Shown piece by piece: positions 33,902 through 43,799 of a stretch of DNA of 64,000 nucleotides. The number at the start of each line of letters is the position of its first letter. The first letter of the stretch is position 1. The stretch covers positions 132,954,101 to 133,018,100 of the forward strand of contig OX465283.1 of the NCBI GenBank assembly GCA_949987705.1, read 5' to 3'. The notes beneath the pieces are model-generated. The model ran no database searches. It was given only the letters and a program-made list of their open reading frames with translations, and was not told where the DNA came from. The DNA comes from Thereva unica (taxonomy: Eukaryota > Arthropoda > Insecta > Diptera > Therevidae). The position numbers and the translations under genes are program-made.

Positions 33902-34828
33902 ATGTCAAGAACGGGAGAAAATTTGATGGAACAAGACTTTCCACAGGAACAAGACTTTCCACAAATGGAGGACCCTAAGCCCGGAACTTCGGGAGTTGAC
34001 GGCATTAAAATGTCGAAACTCGACATTCCCAAGTTCTGGGTCCAACAGCCCGCCTCCTGGTTTTACCAGGCCGAAATTATGTTTCAACTGGCGGGCTGTA
34101 AGTCTGATAAAATGAAAGTGTACAACGTTATAGCTGCATTGCCGGAAGAGGCGGTAACGGCAATGCGGCTTAGCACAGTAAACCCCTCTACCTCCTCATA
34201 CGAGGAAATCAAACTGCATCTGCTCGAGAAGTACGGCACTTCCGAGAAGCGCCGTCTCGAGCAGTTGCTATCAGTGCAAGAGCCTGGAGATCGGAAACCT
34301 TCCGAGTTCCTCCAGGCTCTCAAGGCACTGGCGGGCGGGTCGTCAGCGGTCAACGATGATCTGATCCGGAACCTGTGGGAGCGGAGGCTTCCACAGGCCA
34401 TCCAGATCACGTTGGCCACCTCCGCTGACCAAACCCTAGCCGGGCTGGCTGCAACGGCGGACAAAGTATGGGAGGTGCTTCCACACGGAGGTGCCTCATA
34501 CGCGTCCGCCGTCCAAGCCAATAAGCCAGCCGACGCGGAGCCCACGTTAAGGTCGCTAGAAAGCGCCATTAGGAAACTAACGGCCCGGCTAGACAACCTT
34601 AACAAAAGCCCGCGTCACTCGAGAAGCCAAACACCTGCCAATCGACAGGGTGGCTCTCGACAACCCTCGGCCACTCGGCCACAAGGGGCCAACAAACTGC
34701 GGGGTAGCCTCTGCTACTTCCATTACCGTTACGGTAAGGAAGCTCGCAGATGCAAGGCCCCCTGCAGTTTCAACAGTGGTGGCGCCAAGTCGGCGAAGAA
34801 ACCACCCACCCACCCTAAAAAAAACTAA
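33902..34828 (+). CDS. gag: Gypsy Gag
   Basis: A 308-residue protein. The N-terminal ~60 residues are acidic and hydrophilic (EQDFPQ repeated). Residues about 40-180 ([20 protein letters not shown] to [15 protein letters not shown]) match the capsid region of arthropod Gypsy Gags, which build the virus-like particle. Near residues 275-290 a Cys/His cluster ([18 protein letters not shown]) replaces a canonical CCHC knuckle and would bind RNA. The tail is basic. The start is the first ATG of the frame, in the context CAACATGTC. The frame ends at a TAA directly after a slippery heptamer that would pass ribosomes into pol. Confidence 0.93.
   Translation: MSRTGENLMEQDFPQEQDFPQMEDPKPGTSGVDGIKMSKLDIPKFWVQQPASWFYQAEIMFQLAGCKSDKMKVYNVIAALPEEAVTAMRLSTVNPSTSSYEEIKLHLLEKYGTSEKRRLEQLLSVQEPGDRKPSEFLQALKALAGGSSAVNDDLIRNLWERRLPQAIQITLATSADQTLAGLAATADKVWEVLPHGGASYASAVQANKPADAEPTLRSLESAIRKLTARLDNLNKSPRHSRSQTPANRQGGSRQPSATRPQGANKLRGSLCYFHYRYGKEARRCKAPCSFNSGGAKSAKKPPTHPKKN
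34819..34825 (+). promoter_or_regulatory. Canonical -1 frameshift site A AAA AAC
   Basis: In the gag phase the codons are AAA AAA AAC followed by the TAA stop at 34826-34828, so the heptamer has the X XXY YYZ phasing needed for -1 slippage. The -1 frame reads on through CTA AAG GGG and enters the pol frame that contains the ATG at 34846. A 7-bp stem (34846-34852 with 34867-34873) lies about 20 nt downstream, a little far for a classical stimulator. Confidence 0.85.
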
Positions 34829-36373
34829 AGGGGCAGGGGGTCGACATGAGCGAGCATATAACCGGCCGCTCATACCGTTTATTCGTCAGAGACACCAACA
34901 ATCGGATGGATTTTCTGATTGATTCGGGCTCTGACGTTTCAATTGTTCCCGCCAAGGCGTTCCCGGCCCATAACGGTAGCCCGAACGTCCTTCTGTACGC
35001 GGCCAACGGATCACTGATCCGAACTTTCGGCACTAAGTTACTCGAACTTGAACTCGGCTTATGCCGACGATATGTTTACAACTTCATTATAGCCGACACC
35101 ACTAAAGCCATTATCGGGGCGGACTTCTTAACGAAGTTCAAATTGTCAGTCGATTTTGAATATCGGCATTTAGTCGACAAGCGCACGAAGTTTCGCATTA
35201 ACGTGTGCGCTACCGTCGACTACAACCCCGAAACATTTCCATGCCGAGTTATTGGCATATACAAAGAGCTATTAACGAAGTACGCTTCGTTAACAAAACC
35301 GCCCAATTTTAACCTTCCGGTTAAACACAATGTGCAACACCACATTGTAACTAAAGGGCAATTACCATTTGTCACCGCTCGGCGACTCCATCCGGAGAAA
35401 CTGAAGGTGGCAAAATTAGAGTTCGACCATATGGTCCAATTGGGGATTTGTCGACCTTCGTCGTCCCCCGCAGCATCTCCGCTTCATCTGGTCCCTAAAC
35501 GGGACTCACATGATTGGAGGCCATGCGGCGACTACCGTCGCCTTAACGCTGTCACTGTGCCGGATAGATATCCGATCCCGCATATACAGAATTTCTCCGT
35601 GAATCTTCACGGCTGCACAATTTTTTCGAAGGTTGACTTGGTACGTGCATACCATCACATACCAATCGCCCCAGAAGACGTGCATAAGACTGCACTCATT
35701 ACGCCATTCGGCCTATATGAGTTTACACGTATGCCATTCGGCTTACGAAATGCAGCCCAAACCTTTCAAAGGTTCATAAATGAAGTTACGAGAGATCTCG
35801 ACTTCGTTTATGTATACTTGGACGATATACTTATCGCCAGTAAAACCGAGGATGAACATATCGTTCACCTCGAAGAGCTCTTTAAACGCCTCGATAGCTT
35901 CGGTTTAACCATCAAGCTAGAGAAATGCGTTTTTGGTGCAACAGAGATTAAGTTTCTAAGCCACCGCATCACAAAGGATGGAATACTTCCATCCCCCGAT
36001 CGGGTTCAGGCTATTGTTGATCTCGCACCTCCAACTTCTGTCAAATCGATCCAGAAGTTTTTGGGAATGGTGAATTTCTATCACCGATTTATCCCAAAAT
36101 TGGCTGAACAGTTGGTGCCAATAAACGAGCATTTGAGAGAACTTCTCAACCGCTCACGTGCCAATAAAGTTTTTGACTGGCCAGCAGAATGTCAGGCGGC
36201 ATTCCTCAAGGTGAAAACCTCGATGGCTGAAGCAACTCTGCTGAACCATCCAATCGAGGATGCAAAATACAGTCTTACGACTGACGCCTCTGATTATGCA
36301 ATCGGAGGCGTTTTGGAACAATTCAACGGTCATCGGTGGCAACCTCTAGCTTTTTATTCCAAAAAGCTGTCAC
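34819..36373 (+). CDS. pol: Gypsy Pol, first part (protease, RT, RNase H start)
   Basis: Residue numbers count from the ATG at 34846, though entry is probably by frameshift from gag. Protease: [13 protein letters not shown] with the catalytic DSG at 26-28. RT: the [19 protein letters not shown] region, [13 protein letters not shown] (first catalytic Asp), [20 protein letters not shown] and YLDD at 324-327. The RNase H start has [15 protein letters not shown] and LAFYSKKLS. The protein is interrupted at 36373 by the BEL insertion and resumes at 43800. Beyond 36373 the reading frame enters the BEL LTR and stops after about 23 codons. This truncation alone abolishes function of the copy. Confidence 0.95.
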
Positions 36374-37126
36374 TGTTCCGTAGGAACGATTTATCGCTAA
36401 ATTTTAAGTTTATTTATAATTTTAAGAAACACTGGATGAATTGAAATTTAATTTAATCGAACTCTAATGTTTGAGAAACCTTTTTATGGACCTCATCGCT
36501 TCATGCCTCAATCGCAGTTTCTTATTAAAAAAAAAAGATAATAAAAACCAGATGTTGCTTTCAGCCGTCGCAAACAAATTCCTCGTACTCAAATCTCCTC
36601 AACGAGTTTGAACAGGATTTCGACGGCCTAGTAAACAGACCATAAAAAAAGGGGGTTTCAAGTTTTTCTTGGAAACTCAAATTTTGAATTCTAGAAAAGC
36701 CCTTTCTAGAATTTTCTTTGTTGAATTTGGGTCAACGGCCGGCGACTCGTCCCGGTCGTCATTATTGGTTTTGAGCTCAAACCGGTCGCTTCGCCAACTT
36801 AGAGATTCGTCTCAGTTTAACGTTCTCAAACGTTTGCTATTTGGTGTCCGAGAACACCGGCGAAGCGATTTCATAAAAAATAAAGATTCGCGATTGAGGT
36901 CCAATCTACATACATTTATTAATTTGATCAAAGATTTTATATTGAAATTCAAGTTTTGTTTAGAATTTAATTTATTATTTTAAGTATGTAATTTTGAAGT
37001 GTCAATAATTCAAGTTTGTTTAGAATTTATTTTATTATTTTAAGTACGCAATTTTGAAGTGTAAATAAAAAATTTTAATACGAAATCGGTGTTGTCAAAA
37101 ACAAACTTATTTTTTGCTACGCCACA
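36374..37126 (+). repeat. BEL 5' LTR
   Basis: TGTTCCGTAGGAACG to GCTACGCCACA. TGTTCCGTAGGAACG itself holds a small palindrome (GTTCC-GTA-GGAAC). Same length as, and apparently identical to, 43042-43794. A 104-codon open frame inside (36669-36983) is repeated identically in the other LTR and is not a known protein. A 61-bp tandem duplication lies near the 3' end. Confidence 0.95.
36947..37068 (+). repeat. 61-bp tandem duplication within BEL LTR
   Basis: Two diverged copies starting ATTCAAGTTT at 36947 and 37008, each ending near GAAGTGT-AATAA. The same pair occurs in the 3' LTR at 43615-43736. The second copy carries an AATAAA that could serve polyadenylation. Confidence 0.85.
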
Positions 37127-37131
37127 TTTTT

Positions 37132-37149
37132 TGGTGCCTCCTGTGAGGA
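37132..37149 (+). promoter_or_regulatory. BEL primer-binding site
   Basis: TGGTGCCTCCTGTGAGGA starts 5 bases after the LTR and begins with TGG, complement of the tRNA CCA end. The matching tRNA is not identified. Confidence 0.7.
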
Positions 37150-37487
37150 CTCGCGAGCGACGAGATTGTACGTGTGCGCTTTTATTATGTGTTTTTTGTT
37201 GGTGTTTGCGATTCCTCTATAAAAACAAAGACTTTAAAAAGACAGAAAGGTGACAGTTCTGAAAAACAATAAAAACTCTTTACGGAAAGTGTACAACGGT
37301 GCCATTCTTCTGGGTGTCACAAAACATCGCCGCAATTCATCGCTCGACAACTTTCGTCGCCCCGGCTGCGAACTTCGCCCGGACTACCGATTTCATTCCA
37401 AGGCTATCATTTTGTAAACATATTCAGGTTAGTAAGTAAGGTAAAATTTCAGGTTCGCCATCATTTAAAAGCAGATAAATTAAAATC

Positions 37488-38792
37488 ATGGCCGACAAAG
37501 AAGAACGTATAAAATTCATCGCCCAAAAAAGAAAAACTTTAAAAGGGCAAATAACTACTTTAACTAATCTCTTCGATGGAAACCAGTTAGAAAATTCAAC
37601 TTTGCGACTTCGCCTTGATCGTGTCACCTCTCTTTTTCAATCTTATGAAGAATTGCAAGATGAACTTGAATTGATTGACCCTGAAAACACTACGATCGCA
37701 GACATAAACGATATTCGGAACAATTATTACGATATCGCTGGTAAAATCACTTCTCATTTAAAGGTCAATGACCCAGATACAAGTTTGAATCGTTCTTTCG
37801 TAAATTCGACTTTAAACTCGTCGCAAAGATCTAACGACGGTAGCGCATACAGGAACATCATAAAATTACCAACACTCGAACTTCCAAAATTCAGCGGTCA
37901 GTATGAAGACTGGGTAACTTTCGAGGACACGTTTAAGTCCATGATTCATGAAAATCCGAACTTGACGAACGTTCAAAAGTTCCATTATTTAAAATCCGCA
38001 CTCACGGGAGCCGCGGAAGAAAAAATCAAAGTTCTCGAAACAAATGACGCGAATTATGTAGTGGCTTGGGATATGCTCAACAAAGCGTACAAAGCAAGAC
38101 GTGTTTTGATTTCGCGTTATCTCTCCATGCTTCTTGAATTACCTGTGCAACAAAGGGAGTCCCAAGAAGGACTTTCTAAACTCGCCACCGATACAAGGCA
38201 GGTCATAGCAGCCTTGAAATCGCTGAACGTTAATATCTGCGATGAGATGATCGTTCGCATCATCGAAAGTAAGATGCACAAAAACACTCGCGATAAATGG
38301 GAAGAAGGGCTGAATCGCGATACATATCCGACTTTACAATCGCTGTTCGATTTCCTGGATCGGTATGCTGACGTTATTGTTATGCGCGAAGGTTGCAATA
38401 AAAAACGGGAAAATTCCGAAAACGATTCTCACCAAAACAAACGACAAAAAACCAGTCAAAGGGAGAAATTGCATCGCGCCTTTGTTATGAATCAGGGAAA
38501 AAACTGTCCGGCGTGTAAAACAAAGCAACATCCGTTGTACCAATGCGATTCTTTCAGAAAATTAACCCCCAAAGAACGTCTTGATGTCGCCAAAAAAGCA
38601 CGTGTGTGTTTAAATTGTTTGAGAGATCATCGCGGAAAACCTTGCACGTATTCGGGTTGTCGGACGTGCAATGGAAAACATAACACCCTTATTCATATCG
38701 ACTTCCGAAAAAACGGAGTTCCCAGGCCATTTGAAAACAAAAACGAATCCGAAAAAGGTGATCTCTCTACAAACAAAGAAAACCAAGCATGA
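37488..38792 (+). CDS. gag: BEL/Pao Gag
   Basis: 434 residues. The N-terminal ~100 residues are helical and charged (coiled-coil-like, LRLRLDRVTSLFQSYEELQD). Residues about 125-280 (LELPKFSGQYEDWVTFEDTF to ISRYLSMLLELP) match the DUF1759 Gag domain of BEL/Pao elements. Two Cys-rich knuckles follow: CPACKTKQHPLYQC, then CLNCLRDHRGKPC with CRTCNGKHNTLIH, for RNA binding. The role is assembly of the particle. The ATG context is AAAATCATGG. The frame ends in TGA-CTA and the next codons stay open in the same frame into pol. Confidence 0.95.
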   Translation: MADKEERIKFIAQKRKTLKGQITTLTNLFDGNQLENSTLRLRLDRVTSLFQSYEELQDELELIDPENTTIADINDIRNNYYDIAGKITSHLKVNDPDTSLNRSFVNSTLNSSQRSNDGSAYRNIIKLPTLELPKFSGQYEDWVTFEDTFKSMIHENPNLTNVQKFHYLKSALTGAAEEKIKVLETNDANYVVAWDMLNKAYKARRVLISRYLSMLLELPVQQRESQEGLSKLATDTRQVIAALKSLNVNICDEMIVRIIESKMHKNTRDKWEEGLNRDTYPTLQSLFDFLDRYADVIVMREGCNKKRENSENDSHQNKRQKTSQREKLHRAFVMNQGKNCPACKTKQHPLYQCDSFRKLTPKERLDVAKKARVCLNCLRDHRGKPCTYSGCRTCNGKHNTLIHIDFRKNGVPRPFENKNESEKGDLSTNKENQA

Positions 38793-38795
38793 CTA
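38790..38795 (+). promoter_or_regulatory. Gag stop in UGA-CUA readthrough context
   Basis: Gag and pol are in the same phase (37488 and 38853 differ by a multiple of three) and are separated only by this TGA. UGA followed by CUA is a known leaky-stop context in animals and in some RNA viruses. Readthrough would give a Gag-Pol fusion with about 20 linker residues before the pol ATG. Confidence 0.7.
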
Positions 38796-38852
38796 ACCGG
38801 TGAAATTGTCATCCCGTGTTTAACCACTCTTTTACCGACTCCTTCGGCACAG

Positions 38853-41800
38853 TTGATGACCACAGCTGTGGTGTGGTTAGAAAATGATAAAAGGGAGAAA
38901 GTGAAAACGCGTACGCTCCTCGACACCGGTTCAACGACGAATTTCATTAGCGAGCGGCTCGCGAAGTTGTTGCGTTTATCGATGCGACGGTGCCCCCTCC
39001 AGATTGGTGCACTAAATTCTATGATGACAATTTCCAAGCAGGTGGTCGACGCTAAGGTTGGCTCTTATTCCAGCAATTACTCCGAAACAATAACCTTTCA
39101 CACTGTTCCAAAAATTTCCAACTCAATTCCATCAGATGTTTTTCCACGCGACTCAATTGAAATACCTCGACACATCAAACTTGCTGACCCTCAATTTCAT
39201 TTACCCTCTCCAGTCGATTTGTTAATCGGTTCAGGAACAACCCTTTCTTTATTTTCAATCGGTCAATTTAAATTATCCAATAATAAAATCGATCTTTGTT
39301 TACAAAAAACTCGCTTGGGATGGATTGTAGCGGGTGGTATTAAGTGTAAAAAACCACGTACTGTCGCAACTTGTAATTTGGTTGATTTGCAGAAATCTCT
39401 TACGCAATTTTGGGATCTCGAAGAAATAAAAAACGTTTCAAATCAATCGCCCGATGAATCTTTATGCGAAAAACATTTTGTCGAGAATGTTTCGCGCGAC
39501 TTAATCGGACGTTATGTAGTACGACTGCCCTTCAAACCAAATGCACAACCCTTAGGAGACAGTTTTCATTCTGCTTTAAAACGGTTAAATTCACTTTTCA
39601 AAAGCTTTGATAAAAAACCGGAATCAAAAAATGAGTATGCAAAGGTCATTCAAGAATATATCGATCTCAAGCATGCCACAGTAATAGACGGTGATCCTTC
39701 CGTTGGCTATTACATTCCTCATCACGCGATTTTTAAACAATCAAGCGATACGACTAAGCTCAGAGTCGTGTTCGATGCCTCGCACAAATCCACAAGCGGT
39801 CTTTCTCTTAACGACACCCTGCTCGTCGGTCCCACCATTCAAGATCAAATTTTCGAACATTTAATTCGATTTCGTTTTCCCGAATTTGTTATTATGGGTG
39901 ATGTCGAAAAAATGTATCGCCAAGTGTGGATACACCCAGATGATCGTGATAAACAGCGCATTTTATGGTATATTAACGGCGATTTGAAAATTCTTCAATT
40001 AAATACTGTTACATTTGGAGTCTCGTCGTCGGCTTTTCTTGCCATCAGAACAATTCATCAGCTCGCCGATGATGAAAGTCGTGATTATCCTCGCGCGGCT
40101 AACATTTTGAAAAATAACATGTATGTTGACGACTTGGTAACATTCGCTGATACAATTTCTGAAGGGCGCGAAATTCGAAAGGAAGTGACAGAGGTTTTAA
40201 ATCGCGGCGGTTTCAACATCCGGCAGTGGGCATCAAACGATCCGCGTATTCTCGACGGTCTTCCAGCCGACGCGTTAAATACAAAACTCCTTTTACATAA
40301 AGAACGCCAATTAAAAACTTTAGGCGTTTCTTGGGATTCAAAAGAAGACAGTATTTGTTATTCTGTTAGTCCTGTTTCGCTCGACGATAAAGTCACAAAA
40401 CGTTCTGTTCTATCTGAAATAGCGAAGATTTTCGATCCTCTCGGTCTTCTCGGACCTGTAATTTTGTATGCAAAAACAATCATGCAACTTTTATGGAAAA
40501 GGAAGCTCGATTGGAAAGAATCATTGCCACAAGACTTATTCACTAAATGGCAAGACTTTATTACCGAGCTTAGTTTAATTAACGGCTTAAAATTTAAACG
40601 CAAAGTTCTTTTAACAGGACACACGACTTTTGAATTGCACGGCTTTTGTGATGCGAGCGAAACAGGCTACGGAGCTTGTATTTACGTTAGGTCGGAAGAT
40701 GCGAACAAGCGACGTTTCGTACTGTTATTAACGGCCAAATCAAAGGTTTGTCCGGTCAAACCACCTACATCAATCCCGCGAGCCGAATTACTTGCCGCGG
40801 TGACACTAGCGCGACTATATGAAAAGGTCATTGGTACCGTAAAATGTAATGTAAAATCTTTTTTCTGGTCTGATTCAACCATTGTTTTGCAATGGCTTCA
40901 AAAACAACCCCACACTTTACAAACTTTTGTTTCCAATCGCGTTAGCGTCATCCAAGAAAAGACCGACATAAAAAACTGGCGTCACGTAGCAGGTGTCGAC
41001 AATCCCGCCGACGCACTCTCCCGCGGTCAACTACCCTCCGCGTTCTTGAAAAACCAGACCTGGTCGAATGGGCCCATATGGCTTTCTGGTCCTCAGAGCG
41101 AGTGGCCGAAAAGCATCGTCGAACCAAAAGACGATCTACCGGAAATGAAAAGGGCTTGTTGTTTTGCGATTAATTCGGTCGATGACGATTATCTAGCTCG
41201 TTATTCTTATTCTCAACTCCTCCGAATTTTATCTTATTGCATCCGATTTTTTGAAATTTTAAAAAGAAAACGCGAAATAAAGCAAAACAACAAGGTTGAA
41301 AATGAAACGCTAAGACAAAGATTAAACGACGAATTGGAAAGTGAATCTCTTCCGAGTGGTTTACTTACAGTCGCCGAAATAGTCAAAACAGAAAAACGCC
41401 TGCTAAAAAACATCCAAGACACTCATTTTCACGATCAAATTCACTGTATTAAAAACAAAATTCAACTCAAAGGATTAATACCGCATTTCAAACCATTCAT
41501 TGACAAAGATGGCCTTTTACGAGTCGGTGGTCGGATCGAAAAATCTGATCTCTCTTACATGCAAAAACATCAGATTTTACTTCCAAGTTATCATGTTTTA
41601 ACAGACAACATCATCCGCGAAATACATTTGAATAATCATCACTCGGGAGTACAAACTACATTTCATTTACTGCGTCAAAAATTCTGGATTTTTGATGGTC
41701 ACAAACAAGTCCGATCAGTCATACGAAAATGCATACCATGTTTTAAGTTCAGTGCTAAGCCCGTTGATTATGTGATGGGAGATTTACCTGCATCTCGTAT

Positions 41801-42764
41801 GCAGGTAAGTCGACCATTTTTGTATGTTGGTACAGATTTTTGCGGCCCATTTTTCGTCAAAGAAAAGAAGTTTAGAAATCGCGGAAAGGAAAAAATATAT
41901 GTTTGTGTTTTCATTTGTATGAGCACAAAGGCCGTTCATCTTGAAGTCGTTAGTGAGATGACGACCAAGGCTTTTATTGCCGCTCTTAGTAGATTCACCA
42001 GCAGGCGCGGATTAGCAGCTCATATATTTTCAGATAACGGATCAAATTATGTCGGAACAAACAATGAATTTCAAGAAATATATTCACTTTTAAATTCCGA
42101 ATCTCACAAAGATCAGGTCAATCAGTTTGCTCTCAAAAATCGAATCACTTGGCATTTTACACCTCCTTTAAGTCCACATTTTAATGGAATTTGCGAAGCA
42201 ACAGTCAAAATTTTCAAGCACCATCTAAAACGTGTGATTGGTGACTTGTTATTAACGTACGAGCACTTTGAAACACTAACGGTTGAAATCGAAGGGATAC
42301 TAAATTCAAGGCCACTTTATCCAATGTCTTCGGACCCTAACGACTTGCTTGCCATGTCACCTGCACAACATTTGATTGGCGAACCCCTGAATCCTTTACC
42401 CGAAAACGATGTACTTGATATTCCAGCTAATCGACTGGACTGCTGGGATCATCTGAAAAAGGTCCGCCAAGACTTTTGGTCTCGCTTCCGCCTCGACTGT
42501 CTCAACGAGCTTCAAATGCGCAAAAAATGGGTCAAGAATGGCGTCCAGCTGAAGGAAGGCACGATGGTATTGCTCAAGGACAAGAGCGTGCCCTGTTTCC
42601 ACTGGCCACTCGCACGAGTCATCGAAGTACACCCCGGCGAAGATGGCATCGTTCGTGTCGCGACCGTCAAAACAGCGAATTCAACTTATAAGCGATCTGT
42701 CAAGCTTCTTTGTCCGCTCCCATTTGAAAGTCGCAGTGATTTTTACAACGCGCCTTTGATCTAA
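38853..42764 (+). CDS. pol: BEL/Pao Pol (PR-RT-RNase H-integrase)
   Basis: 1303 residues from the first in-frame ATG; the frame is open back to the gag stop. Protease: LLDTGSTTNFIS with DTG at 24-26. RT: GDVEKMYRQVWIHPDD (first Asp) and YVDD at 424-427, the BEL/Pao variant. RNase H: GFCDASETGYGACIYV, PRAELLAAV, SDSTIVLQWL and DNPADALSRG. Integrase: H2C2 zinc region (H-x-H then CIPCFK). Catalytic Asp 995, Asp 1061 and Glu 1115 are in GTDFCGPF, SDNGSNY and HFNGICEATVK. The C-terminus resembles DUF5641 (WPLARVIEVHPGEDGIVRVA). All key residues are present and there is no stop or shift. Confidence 0.96.
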   Translation: MMTTAVVWLENDKREKVKTRTLLDTGSTTNFISERLAKLLRLSMRRCPLQIGALNSMMTISKQVVDAKVGSYSSNYSETITFHTVPKISNSIPSDVFPRDSIEIPRHIKLADPQFHLPSPVDLLIGSGTTLSLFSIGQFKLSNNKIDLCLQKTRLGWIVAGGIKCKKPRTVATCNLVDLQKSLTQFWDLEEIKNVSNQSPDESLCEKHFVENVSRDLIGRYVVRLPFKPNAQPLGDSFHSALKRLNSLFKSFDKKPESKNEYAKVIQEYIDLKHATVIDGDPSVGYYIPHHAIFKQSSDTTKLRVVFDASHKSTSGLSLNDTLLVGPTIQDQIFEHLIRFRFPEFVIMGDVEKMYRQVWIHPDDRDKQRILWYINGDLKILQLNTVTFGVSSSAFLAIRTIHQLADDESRDYPRAANILKNNMYVDDLVTFADTISEGREIRKEVTEVLNRGGFNIRQWASNDPRILDGLPADALNTKLLLHKERQLKTLGVSWDSKEDSICYSVSPVSLDDKVTKRSVLSEIAKIFDPLGLLGPVILYAKTIMQLLWKRKLDWKESLPQDLFTKWQDFITELSLINGLKFKRKVLLTGHTTFELHGFCDASETGYGACIYVRSEDANKRRFVLLLTAKSKVCPVKPPTSIPRAELLAAVTLARLYEKVIGTVKCNVKSFFWSDSTIVLQWLQKQPHTLQTFVSNRVSVIQEKTDIKNWRHVAGVDNPADALSRGQLPSAFLKNQTWSNGPIWLSGPQSEWPKSIVEPKDDLPEMKRACCFAINSVDDDYLARYSYSQLLRILSYCIRFFEILKRKREIKQNNKVENETLRQRLNDELESESLPSGLLTVAEIVKTEKRLLKNIQDTHFHDQIHCIKNKIQLKGLIPHFKPFIDKDGLLRVGGRIEKSDLSYMQKHQILLPSYHVLTDNIIREIHLNNHHSGVQTTFHLLRQKFWIFDGHKQVRSVIRKCIPCFKFSAKPVDYVMGDLPASRMQVSRPFLYVGTDFCGPFFVKEKKFRNRGKEKIYVCVFICMSTKAVHLEVVSEMTTKAFIAALSRFTSRRGLAAHIFSDNGSNYVGTNNEFQEIYSLLNSESHKDQVNQFALKNRITWHFTPPLSPHFNGICEATVKIFKHHLKRVIGDLLLTYEHFETLTVEIEGILNSRPLYPMSSDPNDLLAMSPAQHLIGEPLNPLPENDVLDIPANRLDCWDHLKKVRQDFWSRFRLDCLNELQMRKKWVKNGVQLKEGTMVLLKDKSVPCFHWPLARVIEVHPGEDGIVRVATVKTANSTYKRSVKLLCPLPFESRSDFYNAPLI

Positions 42765-43028
42765 ATGTTTTGATTATTATCAAAGTAGAATTTAAGCCAA
42801 TAGACATTGTTGTTTATACTTAGTTAAGTTATATGTAAATTTATTAGCCTTTTAGTTTTTGAAATTTAAAATTATTCGGTTTGTAATGATAAGAATGATA
42901 TGAATGGAATTATTTGATTAATTTATAAGATCAGATGTTTGAAAGATTTATCAACTTTGTTTAATTTAATAACTTAATAAGAATTAATGATTTATAAATG
43001 TTATGTTGATTTTGCTCGTCAATCTCTC

Positions 43029-43041
43029 AAGGCGGGGAGCA
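43029..43041 (+). promoter_or_regulatory. BEL polypurine tract
   Basis: AAGGCGGGGAGCA directly precedes the 3' LTR, the expected place for plus-strand priming. One pyrimidine interrupts the tract. Confidence 0.75.
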
Positions 43042-43794
43042 TGTTCCGTAGGAACGATTTATCGCTAAATTTTAAGTTTATTTATAATTTTAAGAAACAC
43101 TGGATGAATTGAAATTTAATTTAATCGAACTCTAATGTTTGAGAAACCTTTTTATGGACCTCATCGCTTCATGCCTCAATCGCAGTTTCTTATTAAAAAA
43201 AAAAGATAATAAAAACCAGATGTTGCTTTCAGCCGTCGCAAACAAATTCCTCGTACTCAAATCTCCTCAACGAGTTTGAACAGGATTTCGACGGCCTAGT
43301 AAACAGACCATAAAAAAAGGGGGTTTCAAGTTTTTCTTGGAAACTCAAATTTTGAATTCTAGAAAAGCCCTTTCTAGAATTTTCTTTGTTGAATTTGGGT
43401 CAACGGCCGGCGACTCGTCCCGGTCGTCATTATTGGTTTTGAGCTCAAACCGGTCGCTTCGCCAACTTAGAGATTCGTCTCAGTTTAACGTTCTCAAACG
43501 TTTGCTATTTGGTGTCCGAGAACACCGGCGAAGCGATTTCATAAAAAATAAAGATTCGCGATTGAGGTCCAATCTACATACATTTATTAATTTGATCAAA
43601 GATTTTATATTGAAATTCAAGTTTTGTTTAGAATTTAATTTATTATTTTAAGTATGTAATTTTGAAGTGTCAATAATTCAAGTTTGTTTAGAATTTATTT
43701 TATTATTTTAAGTACGCAATTTTGAAGTGTAAATAAAAAATTTTAATACGAAATCGGTGTTGTCAAAAACAAACTTATTTTTTGCTACGCCACA
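43042..43794 (+). repeat. BEL 3' LTR
   Basis: 753 bp, same start, end and internal landmarks as 36374-37126 with a constant offset of 6668 bp. The 104-codon frame translates identically. Followed by GTCAC and the second half of Gypsy pol. Confidence 0.95.
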
Positions 43795-43799
43795 GTCAC

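Larger units (their letters stand above)
36374..43794 (+). mobile_element. Complete BEL/Pao LTR retrotransposon inside Gypsy pol
   Basis: 7421 bp with two 753-bp LTRs (TG...CA), PBS, gag and pol, and a purine tract. GTCAC lies on both sides (36369-36373, 43795-43799), a 5-bp duplication typical of BEL. The domain order is Gag (DUF1759-like)-PR-RT-RNase H-IN-DUF5641-like. There is no internal frameshift. The only break is one UGA between gag and pol in the same frame. Apparently identical LTRs make it the youngest insertion that can be ranked here, and possibly still active. Confidence 0.96.

Noticed and set aside
34084..34605. 173-codon minus-strand gene
   Set aside because: Antisense shadow of Gypsy gag; the plus-strand frame carries the Gag capsid and Cys/His motifs.
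36669..36983. 104-codon gene (and identical copy at 43337-43651)
   Set aside because: It lies wholly within the BEL LTRs and appears twice for that reason; no known LTR-encoded protein is recognised.
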